A DNA stretch of 12,546 nt from JAVJSU01 sp040219275 (GTDB taxonomy: Bacteria > Chloroflexota > Anaerolineae > Aggregatilineales > Phototrophicaceae). The stretch is from the NCBI GenBank assembly GCA_040219275.1, contig JAVJSU010000096.1:1-12546 (forward strand), written 5' to 3'. The position numbers were made by a program, and so were the translations under genes. This document shows, one piece after another, positions 1-6,014 of this stretch; within the stretch, counting starts at the first letter, position 1, and each line of letters begins with the position of its first letter. The notes under the pieces are model-generated. The model made no database searches. It saw only the letters and a list, made by a program, of their open reading frames with translations, and was not told the origin of the DNA.

Positions 1-930
1 GACATAGCGATGTGCTTCAGTGATTTGCTCAAGGGGGTAGCAACGGTCAATCACAGGGATGATTGTTCCGTCTTCCATCAATTCCTTAAGCAGGTTGAGG
101 TCTTTGACTCGTTCGTGGGGTGGCCGCAACCCCGTAGCGGCGATCCTGGCTTTTTTGCTACCGAACAGTGAGGTCATCAAGACAGCACCCATTGTTCCCA
201 TACCCATACCTGCCTCAAGAAAGATGCCTTCTGGTTTGAGCGACTTCCTGGAATGAGAGAATGTGATTTTGCCCACTGTATCGAAGATGATGTCATAAGT
301 CCGACTGTTTTGGGTGAAATTCTCTTGGGTATAGTCGATGACATGGTCGGCTCCGAGTGATTTCACCAATTCGACGTTCGCCCCGCTGCATACACCCGTC
401 ACTTCCGCGCCATAGTATTTCGCAATTTGCACAGCTGCCGATCCGATGCTGCCCGAAGCGCCGTTAACCAATACAGTTTGTCCGCTTTGAATATGACCCT
501 TATCCCGCAAGAACGGTAACGCGGTCAAAAAGCCATCAACACTCGCTGCCGCGTCTCTGTAGCTTAGGTTAGAAGGCATATGGGCGATAACTTCATCTTC
601 AGGGACGCACAGATATTCCGCGTTGGCTCCGAAATTTGGGCCAGCCGTGCCGAAGACCTGGTCACCGATTTCAAATGTGGTTACATCCTTGCCCACAGCA
701 ACGACCTCGCCTGCCAGTTCCTCGCCCAACGTCTGAATTCTCGGCTTTCTGAGGCCCGTGAACAGCCGGGGAATGTAAGGCTTACCTTGACGAAACACGG
801 CTTCCGTGGCCGTCACAGTGGTCACATGGATTCTGACGAGCACTTCGTTATCGGCAGGTTCAGGTTTTTCCACGTCTACCAGTTGCAGGACTTCAGGTGA
901 TCCGTATTGTGCCTGGACAATCGCTTTCAT
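1..930 (-). CDS. Zinc-independent MDR NAD(P)-dependent oxidoreductase (quinone oxidoreductase-like), 3' end outside window
   Basis: The frame is open from the ATG at 930-928 to the window edge, giving 310 codons. Family members usually run to about 325-330 residues, so only the last 15-20 are missing. The N-terminal GroES-like half carries GEELAGEVVAVG (69-80). The Rossmann half carries the nucleotide-binding loop NGASGSIGSAAVQIAKYYGA (156-174), followed by the LGADHVIDY segment (192-200) typical of these enzymes. The Cys/His zinc ligands of classical alcohol dehydrogenases are not seen, so it belongs with the quinone oxidoreductase/enoyl reductase-like MDRs. These reduce quinones or activated alkenes and carbonyls with NAD(P)H in the cytoplasm. 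The exact substrate cannot be read. The start is set by AAGGAGATG just upstream. It follows the DUF4386 gene on the same strand after 134 bp that contain a gene remnant. Co-transcription is possible. Confidence 0.93.
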   Translation of the reverse strand, partial: MKAIVQAQYGSPEVLQLVDVEKPEPADNEVLVRIHVTTVTATEAVFRQGKPYIPRLFTGLRKPRIQTLGEELAGEVVAVGKDVTTFEIGDQVFGTAGPNFGANAEYLCVPEDEVIAHMPSNLSYRDAAASVDGFLTALPFLRDKGHIQSGQTVLVNGASGSIGSAAVQIAKYYGAEVTGVCSGANVELVKSLGADHVIDYTQENFTQNSRTYDIIFDTVGKITFSHSRKSLKPEGIFLEAGMGMGTMGAVLMTSLFGSKKARIAATGLRPPHERVKDLNLLKELMEDGTIIPVIDRCYPLEQITEAHRYV

Positions 931-978
931 AGGTACATCTCCTTTTAACTCGAACTGCTTGATCTCTATTTGAGTGAT

Positions 979-1050
979 TTAGAGTTGACTATCGTGAACA
1001 GAATTGACGGAGATCAAGTACAGACCTGTGTCACGTATCTGCCGCCCCAT
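979..1050 (-). pseudogene. Degraded C-terminal remnant of a second copy of the 84-residue small protein
   Basis: On the minus strand, 1050-979 reads MGRQIRDTGLYLISVNSV then HDSQL and a stop. This lines up with the C-terminus of the intact small protein at 2180-1926 (LLRQIRDLSLPLLSVNRM then DTTG and a stop). The shared pattern is RQIRD, L, L, SVN, at the same distance from the stop. The DNA is also recognisably alike (for example CGGCA-AT-CG-GAC and TCGGTCAAT / TCCGTCAAT). Nothing upstream matches the N-terminal GHLD...WEDWF half, because the DUF4386 stop lies only 15 bp away. The in-frame ATG has no ribosome binding site. The simplest reading is that a paralogue once sat between DUF4386 and the oxidoreductase and lost its 5' two thirds by deletion. 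Confidence 0.7.
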
Positions 1051-1064
1051 TGTGACCGTACGTT

Positions 1065-1766
1065 TTAGTCGCTGTTGCGAAGGAGTACGACCCCACACCA
1101 GATGTACCAGACGATCAGGCCCAGCCCAAATAGCGCGCCGACATCGGTTAGCATTGGGACCAGTGTCACAACACCTGCTGTGCCAAAGATCATCCCCGCG
1201 ATGTTCAGAGACTTCGGCAGTCCGCCGCGCATGGCTGCCCAACTCAGGGTGGCGACCCATAGCCCACCGACAATCTCGTTACCACCGCCGATACCGCGTC
1301 CAACCGCATCAACCGCCGCCCAAACCGTTCCTGCCTGATCCGGGTTGACAGTGTACATGTCCAGAACGGTTGCCGCGCCGATATTGGCAACCATGCCGCT
1401 TCCGATTACCAATGCCGACCAGATCAACCCCAGCGCGGCGGCAATCTGTGAGAGCGCTGGTGCGCTGTCCTTCAGCCGCTCATGAATGGCGAGTGTCAGC
1501 ACGGCCTGGACGATCCCAAACAGCACGTAGATGACCAGGTTCCACACGTAGAAGATGGTCTGGTTATCCTTCAAGAACTTAACGGTTTCGACAGTGCTGA
1601 GGTCACCTGTGGTCAGGGGCTCGAACGTGGTCACGAATAAGGCGAAGCCGAACAGGAAGGTGAGTGCGGCGATGATCCCGGCGATGCCGCCTATGCGCTG
1701 TAGGCTGGTGTGGCGGTTCGAGGTGTGGCTGAATGTATTGCTTGAAGTCTGTGCAATTGCGGTCAT
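1065..1766 (-). CDS. DUF4386-family six-helix membrane protein
   Basis: This encodes 233 residues, mostly hydrophobic. Likely membrane spans are about 27-47, 73-94, 106-130, 163-180, 186-206 and 210-229. The pattern of first helix, polar loop with FLKDN, VWNLVIYVLFGIVQAVLTLAIHERLKD, and final helix GLGLIVWYIWCGVVLLR matches the DUF4386 family as I know it. No biochemical function is established for the family and there are no catalytic residues to point at. The start ATG (1766) has AAGGAGA seven bases upstream. The first 20 residues are polar and Ser/Thr-rich, probably cytoplasmic. It is GC-rich relative to the downstream half of the LAL gene. It lies within a same-strand series of 84-residue protein, 32-codon ORF, DUF4386 and MDR oxidoreductase, suggesting a membrane component that works with them. 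That role is inference. Confidence 0.85.
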   Translation of the reverse strand: MTAIAQTSSNTFSHTSNRHTSLQRIGGIAGIIAALTFLFGFALFVTTFEPLTTGDLSTVETVKFLKDNQTIFYVWNLVIYVLFGIVQAVLTLAIHERLKDSAPALSQIAAALGLIWSALVIGSGMVANIGAATVLDMYTVNPDQAGTVWAAVDAVGRGIGGGNEIVGGLWVATLSWAAMRGGLPKSLNIAGMIFGTAGVVTLVPMLTDVGALFGLGLIVWYIWCGVVLLRNSD

Positions 1767-1814
1767 GATAGTTTCTCCTTATTGGATAGATTTGCAATTT
1801 GAAATAGATACGAC

Positions 1815-1913
1815 TCAGGATGTGGATTCTTCACGTTGAACTGTGATTGACAGAGTAAAGCTGACTTTAACTTGAGCGATGATAATCTGCAAAAATGCTG
1901 TGATTGCGGTCAT
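1815..1913 (-). CDS. Possible 32-residue leader or truncated ORF with duplicated initiation site
   Basis: An ATG at 1913 lies 12 bases after the stop of the 84-residue gene, and AAAGGGA overlaps that stop. This is the usual layout for translational coupling. The frame encodes MTAITAFLQIII then AQVKVSFTLS, ending at a TGA at 1815 after 32 residues. Its first codons (ATG ACC GCA ATC) and the preceding purine-rich stretch nearly repeat the start of the DUF4386 gene 147 bp downstream (ATG ACC GCA ATT). It may be a real short hydrophobic peptide, a leader, or the stump of an earlier copy of the DUF4386 start. After the first few codons the two sequences no longer resemble each other. Confidence 0.4.
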   Translation of the reverse strand: MTAITAFLQIIIAQVKVSFTLSITVQREESTS

Positions 1914-1925
1914 GATGTTTTCCCT

Positions 1926-2180
1926 TTATCCTGTTGTATCCATACGATTGACCGAGAGCAAAGGCAGACTCAGGTCGCGGATTTGCCGTAGCAGTCCATG
2001 CAGTGCCGCCTGGTCGATCACTTCGCAGATGAGCAGTGTTGTACCATCATCCAATAGTGTGATGGTTCCGCCACCAAACCAGTCTTCCCATCCGCTATCC
2101 AGGTGTCCCTGAAGCCGGATGTGGTAGAGCATGGGGTCTGGCTGGTTTTGGGAGGTTGACGACATTGCACGTTCCCACAT
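1926..2180 (-). CDS. Uncharacterised 84-residue protein (GHLD/WEDWF/DQAALHGLL family)
   Basis: This is a soluble small protein with no signal peptide or membrane segment. The core has GHLD (25-28), WEDWF (31-35), a short beta-rich stretch GTITLLDDGTTLL (38-50), then DQAALHGLLRQIRDL (56-70) and PLLSVNR (73-79). I recognise this core from short unnamed proteins recurring in Chloroflexota and some Actinobacteria. I know of no established function. The strong periodicity of DQAALHGLLRQIRDL suggests an amphipathic helix for protein contacts. The start at 2180 is preferred because GAGG lies nine bases upstream (GAGGCAAGCAGTT). The internal Met at residue 6 (2165) is an alternative. It lies 111 bp after the LAL regulator and 12 bp before the 32-codon ORF, upstream of DUF4386. 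A decayed second copy lies at 1050-979. Confidence 0.82.
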   Translation of the reverse strand: MWERAMSSTSQNQPDPMLYHIRLQGHLDSGWEDWFGGGTITLLDDGTTLLICEVIDQAALHGLLRQIRDLSLPLLSVNRMDTTG

Positions 2181-2199
2181 AACTGCTTGCCTCGATCAA

Positions 2200-2232
2200 T
2201 ATGAGACAAGCATATACGTCCGACGGTGTTGT
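2200..2232 (-). promoter_or_regulatory. Weak candidate promoter for the small protein / DUF4386 series
   Basis: In the 111-bp gap after the LAL gene, the minus strand carries GTTACA followed after 16 bases by TATATG, about 25 bases before the start at 2180. Each hexamer matches the sigma-70-type consensus at four of six positions, so this is only a candidate. A small palindrome, ACACTAAAGTGT (2240-2251), sits just upstream of the -35 and could be an operator. It could also be chance. Confidence 0.25.
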
Positions 2233-2291
2233 TGTAACGACACTAAAGTGTGGTTATGGTTGTTGTTTCTGGGGATGGTGGGTGTTGATGG

Positions 2292-4895
2292 TCAGATTAA
2301 ACCGAGTGCCTGTGCTTGTGCAACTGCATGAGTTCGCCGATTAACGCCAAGTTTCTGGAAGATAATGCGGTTATGACCTTTTACTGTGTTAAGCGTGATG
2401 AATAAGCTCTCACTGATTTCCCGATTTGAAAGTCCTTCGGCAATGAGTTGTAAAACTTCCAATTCACGTTCACTGAGTGGTTCGATTAATGGTTGGTTTT
2501 CCGATAACATGGAGGGAGTAGCGGGTGTATCAAAGACAGTAAGTAATTTCTGGACATAGTCTGACATAACACCTTGCTCATATAGCGCAGAGACTAGTCG
2601 TCTTATGCTTATTCCTTCATCAACAAACAGGCGAATAAAAGTGCCTGATTGTGCCAGAGCAAGGGCATCAGCCAGTATAGTTAAAGCATCGTCTGTCTTA
2701 TCACTAGCATCGACAGCAATAGACTGTAACACCATAATTTTCAAACATTCATCTGCCCAATTCTTATTCTCCATTTTCTGGCGCAGAGGTTCTAATAATT
2801 GGAATGCCGCTTCCGGTTTACCCTGAGCAATCAGTACCCGTGCCTCACTTAAAGGAATATCATAAGTTTGCATAAGATAGTGTGCTGATTCGAGTTGCCC
2901 CAGTCGTAAGAATGTATGTACCTGTAAATCGGCAATCTCTGGGACTTTATGCGCCATGTTTTGCTGATGAGCAACACTATTCGCTTCTGTCAAAATATCG
3001 CGTGCATCGTTTATACTATCGCGTGCAATGTGTAAACGTGCCTGAAAGACTAAGCCATCAATTAATCGGTCATATTTTTGTGATTTTTTAGCAAGTTGAA
3101 TACATTGTTCGATATGGTCTTGGGCAGTTTCAAGCTCATTCCACTGGTAGTGTATTCGCGCCAGACCAATGTGCGCTATTCCGGCATCCGGCAAAGGAGT
3201 ATCCCCAAACATTTGTAGCACATCATAGTAGGTTTCAGCCGCCTGATTAAGCTGATTATCAGCTTCTTGCAAATATCCTAAACCAAGTTTTGCCAATCGT
3301 GTGAATACCACATTGCCGGAGCGTTGCCCTATAGGAATAACCTCTTGATACGCTCGTCGTGCTTCTGCCCGTTTGCCTTGAAGTTCATAAGCATAGCCTA
3401 ATTTCCATGCCGTAGATATGCGAAAAGCGATATTGTCAGGGTGCAAGTATTCGAGGGCGTAATGTGAATGGCTGATAAGGGCTTCTACTTGTTTCTGCGC
3501 GGCGAATATCGTAGCACGGATTGCGGCAATACGTCCAATTGTATCGCGGGTATGAACATCCTCTATGACATTTTGTAATGCTAATTCTGCACGGTGCAGG
3601 TTAGCCTCAGCCATATCTATATTGCCCTGACCCAATACTATGGAAGCATAGGTTGTCCATAATTGAGGGTAGGTATCTAATACCGTTGCAGGTTGAGCTT
3701 GCAACCAGGCTTGAACAACTCTGCTCTGTCCTCGAAAGTGCATTGGCATTCCATCACCTTCAATGAGCCGCATGACACGGGGAATAGTATTTGCTTTTGC
3801 CGCATGATGAAAGGCATCCAGTTCAAACCCTTGTTGCTCATACCACAGACTTGCACGATCATGCAATTTGCTAAAATCTGAGGAATGTTTTTGTAAACGC
3901 TGACGTAGCAAACCCCGGAACAAATGATGATAGCGAAACCATTTTCGCTCATGGTCTAAGGGGATGAGGAACATATTGGAGCGCACCAGATAATTTATAA
4001 TTTCATGGCTGTTTGTTTGGTTGATGATTGCATCACATAATTCCGCACAGAAATATTCTAGAATAGATGTTTGAAGCAAGAAATTCTGGATATGTTTCGA
4101 TTGATGCTGGAATACTTCTTCAACGAGATAGTCGAGTACAAAATGATGGCTACCAGTAAAGGACTCAATGAAGCCACTTGTATCCTTATGCCCCTGCATG
4201 GAAATCGCTGCAAGCTGTAATCCCGTAATCCAGCCTTCGGTGCGCTGCTCTAACGCGGCAATCTCCTCCGGCGCAAGTGCCAAGCCCATCGCCTGATTGA
4301 GATATTCGGCGGCTTCGTCCGCTGTGAAGCGTAGGTCAGCGGCACGAATTTCGCTCAACTGCCCTCGCGCCCGTAGACGTGCCAGCGGCAAACGCGGATC
4401 TTCGCGGGTCGTGATGACGAGATGCATTTGTGGCGGCTGGTTGTCAATGAGAAATGCCAGCGCCGTATCAATCTCGTGGCTGTCAAGCACATGATAATCG
4501 TCCAAGACCAGGATGAAATCTTCTGGCATCAGCGCCAGTTGGTTGAGCAGTGGTGTTAGCAACGAGTCGATGGGTGGTGGCTGAGGCACTTCGAGCAAAT
4601 TCAGGATGCCCGCGCCAATTGCGGGTTCAATGGTTTGCAGTGTAGCGACGATGTAGTTCAGGAAGCGCACCGGGTCGATGTCACCTTCATCCAGGGAGAG
4701 CCATGCAACTTGAAATTCGTTTGCGCTGATCCACTCCGTTATAAGGGTCGTCTTGCCACATCCGGCAGGGGCGGAAACCAGCGTCAATTTGCCGTGCAGC
4801 CCTCCGTTCAACCGCTCGATTAGGCGGGGACGCAACACCGAGCCGGGACGTAGCGCAGGCGTATAGAGTTTCGTAGCAAGAATTTGTGTCGACAT
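2292..4895 (-). CDS. LAL/MalT-type ATP-dependent LuxR family transcriptional regulator
   Basis: This encodes 867 residues, the usual size for LAL/STAND regulators. The N-terminal NTPase has Walker A APAGCGKT (42-49), Walker B ILVLDD (128-133) and the ITTREDPRLPLARLRARGQL segment (161-180) that typifies MalT-like NTPases. A winged-helix region and a long helical, TPR-like sensor arm follow (roughly 340-790). A C-terminal LuxR DNA-binding domain ends the protein (about 803-867: LSERELEVLQLIAEGLSNREISESL...TVKGHNR). Such proteins oligomerise on ligand and ATP binding and activate transcription. The ligand cannot be inferred. No Shine-Dalgarno precedes the ATG at 4895, and an extended -10 sits exactly where a leaderless start would need it. 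Base composition changes inside the gene: about 57-63% GC over 4201-4440 against 32-38% over 3961-4140. It may control the downstream small-protein series or the hydrolase behind it. Confidence 0.95.
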   Translation of the reverse strand: MSTQILATKLYTPALRPGSVLRPRLIERLNGGLHGKLTLVSAPAGCGKTTLITEWISANEFQVAWLSLDEGDIDPVRFLNYIVATLQTIEPAIGAGILNLLEVPQPPPIDSLLTPLLNQLALMPEDFILVLDDYHVLDSHEIDTALAFLIDNQPPQMHLVITTREDPRLPLARLRARGQLSEIRAADLRFTADEAAEYLNQAMGLALAPEEIAALEQRTEGWITGLQLAAISMQGHKDTSGFIESFTGSHHFVLDYLVEEVFQHQSKHIQNFLLQTSILEYFCAELCDAIINQTNSHEIINYLVRSNMFLIPLDHERKWFRYHHLFRGLLRQRLQKHSSDFSKLHDRASLWYEQQGFELDAFHHAAKANTIPRVMRLIEGDGMPMHFRGQSRVVQAWLQAQPATVLDTYPQLWTTYASIVLGQGNIDMAEANLHRAELALQNVIEDVHTRDTIGRIAAIRATIFAAQKQVEALISHSHYALEYLHPDNIAFRISTAWKLGYAYELQGKRAEARRAYQEVIPIGQRSGNVVFTRLAKLGLGYLQEADNQLNQAAETYYDVLQMFGDTPLPDAGIAHIGLARIHYQWNELETAQDHIEQCIQLAKKSQKYDRLIDGLVFQARLHIARDSINDARDILTEANSVAHQQNMAHKVPEIADLQVHTFLRLGQLESAHYLMQTYDIPLSEARVLIAQGKPEAAFQLLEPLRQKMENKNWADECLKIMVLQSIAVDASDKTDDALTILADALALAQSGTFIRLFVDEGISIRRLVSALYEQGVMSDYVQKLLTVFDTPATPSMLSENQPLIEPLSERELEVLQLIAEGLSNREISESLFITLNTVKGHNRIIFQKLGVNRRTHAVAQAQALGLI

Positions 4896-4898
4896 AGC

Positions 4899-4910
4899 AC
4901 AAGTATAGCA
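4899..4910 (-). promoter_or_regulatory. Extended -10 promoter giving a leaderless LAL transcript
   Basis: The minus strand reads TGCTATACT (4910-4902), an extended -10 (TGn plus TATACT, five of six matches), followed by TGTGCT and the start ATG. If 4902 is position -7, then +1 falls at 4895, the A of the start codon. No ribosome binding site is present, in contrast to most other genes here, which fits a leaderless mRNA. A -35 is not convincing: TTGGAG lies 20 bases away, within the preceding hairpin. Extended -10 promoters can do without one. Confidence 0.5.
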
Positions 4911-4922
4911 GTGAATTGTTCT

Positions 4923-4949
4923 TTGCCCTCCAACTTAACCGGAGGGCAA
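4923..4949 (-). terminator. Hairpin terminator after the alpha/beta hydrolase
   Basis: TTGCCCTCC and GGAGGGCAA form a perfect nine-pair stem with a nine-base loop, 18 bases beyond the hydrolase stop. On the minus strand it is preceded by an A-rich stretch and followed by AGAACAATT rather than a clean T tract. It may therefore terminate inefficiently or depend on other factors. It separates the hydrolase from the LAL gene, and its 3' arm overlaps the region where a LAL -35 would lie. Confidence 0.55.
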
Positions 4950-4966
4950 TTTGAAAGCGCTTGAGG

Positions 4967-5908
4967 TTACGAGGCAACCTGCTCCAGCCAGTGCAAAATC
5001 GCTTGATTTGTTTCTTGTGGCTTTTCTTGCTGGATATTATGACCACAATCCAGGCTGACCACTTCAACATTGGGCACAAACTTTGTCAGATTTGGGGACT
5101 TCGGAATCACATCCCGGTCGCCATAGATCATAAGTGCAGGCTGTTGGATGATGGGATTTACGTCCGCCAATAAGTGCCAGTTGCGATCAAGGTTCCTGTA
5201 CCAATTGATACTGCCTGTAAACCCTGTTGATTCAAAGGCAGAGACAAACACAGCAAGTTCGCTGTCGCTCATGATCGGATCACCGAGGGGGGCTTCTGCT
5301 CTAGCGAGATTAATCATTGCCATACCCGGCTCAGGTGGTTGGGGTGGGATGTTCTTCCGGTACATATTGCGAAGGAACCGGGCTGTGTTTTCTTCGAGCA
5401 CGGCATCTGCGACACCGGGCTGTCGATTGAAGTGGACAAAGTAATTATCACCGCCAAAGAATTCCTCCATCCACTCGATCCAGGGCTTTTCACCGCGCTC
5501 CTGATAAGGCAGTGCCAGTGCGATCAAACCATTGACACGGTTCGGATGCAATAAGGTCAGGCTCCACACGACATTTGCGCCCCAATCATGACCGACAAAG
5601 GTAGCGTCTTCATATCCATAGTGATCGAGCAGTGCGATAAGGTCACCCGTTAAGTGTTCAATATCATAGTCTGTGACTTCGGTCGGACTGGATGAGTTGC
5701 CATAACCCCTCTGGTTTGGAACGATGACATGATAGCCCGCCTCGACGAGGGCTGGCACCTGATACCGCCAGGAAAAGGCATGTTCGGGCCAGCCGTGACA
5801 CAGCACAATCTGTTTGCCTGCATTGTGCTGTCCTGCTTCAAAAACTTCGAGTTCCACACCGTTAACTGATATAAAGGTGGGCTTGGGAAAATCGGTTGGA
5901 TTAAACAT
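4967..5908 (-). CDS. Epoxide hydrolase-like alpha/beta hydrolase
   Basis: This encodes 313 residues, the full length for soluble bacterial epoxide hydrolase-like proteins. Visible motifs in order are oxyanion segment HGWPE (38-42), RGYGNSS (67-73), and nucleophile elbow GHDWGA with Asp108 (106-111). Cap-domain tyrosines follow, Tyr156 (NYFVHF) and Tyr237 (NWYRN), then the acid in GDRD (Asp266) and catalytic His290 in CGHNIQQEKP. An Asp rather than Ser nucleophile, plus two cap tyrosines, is the pattern of epoxide hydrolases and related fluoroacetate/haloalkane-type enzymes. Hydrolysis of an epoxide to a diol is the best guess, and the tyrosines favour it over dehalogenation. It has no signal peptide, so it is cytoplasmic. 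The start at 5908 has AAGGAGA upstream. It is divergent from the WYL regulator, with a palindrome between them, so it is the likely target of that regulator. Confidence 0.93.
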   Translation of the reverse strand: MFNPTDFPKPTFISVNGVELEVFEAGQHNAGKQIVLCHGWPEHAFSWRYQVPALVEAGYHVIVPNQRGYGNSSSPTEVTDYDIEHLTGDLIALLDHYGYEDATFVGHDWGANVVWSLTLLHPNRVNGLIALALPYQERGEKPWIEWMEEFFGGDNYFVHFNRQPGVADAVLEENTARFLRNMYRKNIPPQPPEPGMAMINLARAEAPLGDPIMSDSELAVFVSAFESTGFTGSINWYRNLDRNWHLLADVNPIIQQPALMIYGDRDVIPKSPNLTKFVPNVEVVSLDCGHNIQQEKPQETNQAILHWLEQVAS

Positions 5909-5930
5909 CGTGTCTCCTTGGTTTGTCAGA

Positions 5931-5960
5931 TTGTGAAGCAGCCAATTGCTACCTCATAAT
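5931..5960 (+). promoter_or_regulatory. Candidate promoter of the WYL regulator
   Basis: TTGTGA (5931-5936) and CATAAT (5955-5960) are separated by 18 bases, with a predicted transcript start near 5967 and a leader of about 48 bases. The leader ends with the AGAGG ribosome binding site before the ATG at 6015. On the opposite strand TTGTCC (5986-5981) and GATTAT (5961-5956), 19 bases apart, are a weaker candidate for the hydrolase. Confidence 0.4.
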
Positions 5961-5968
5961 CTGATTAT
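5956..5968. promoter_or_regulatory. 13-bp palindrome between divergent hydrolase and WYL genes (candidate operator)
   Basis: ATAATC-T-GATTAT is a perfect inverted repeat with a one-base centre. It lies in the 106-bp gap shared by the divergent genes and overlaps the candidate -10 elements on both strands. That placement suits repression of both genes by one dimeric protein, most simply the WYL regulator. The arms are AT-rich, so chance cannot be excluded. Confidence 0.45.
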
Positions 5969-6014
5969 CTGGCACAATTAGGACAAATTTCGCCCTAAAC
6001 AAAAAGAGGATTCG

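Noticed and set aside
580..900. 106-residue open frame on the plus strand
   Set aside because: It is antisense to the MDR oxidoreductase gene, whose frame carries clear family motifs. It has no ribosome binding site or recognisable domain.
953..961. AACTGCTTG shared with 2181-2189 next to the intact small gene, as a possible recombination junction
   Set aside because: A nine-base match within about 1.2 kb is not rare, and the flanks do not align, so it does not by itself support a recombination point.
1004..1348. Open frames on the plus strand of up to 114 codons, and the bulk of a 93-codon minus-strand frame (979-1260)
   Set aside because: They overlap the DUF4386 gene and reflect its high GC. 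Only the final 24 codons of the minus-strand frame (1050-979) have meaning, as the small-protein remnant.
2240..2251. 12-bp palindrome ACACTAAAGTGT as a terminator of the LAL gene
   Set aside because: Its five-pair arms leave only two bases for a loop and no T tract follows. It is mentioned only as a possible operator near the weak promoter.
4687..5079. 130-codon minus-strand frame across the LAL start and the hydrolase end
   Set aside because: It runs out of frame through two well-supported genes and the hairpin between them, with no recognisable domain.
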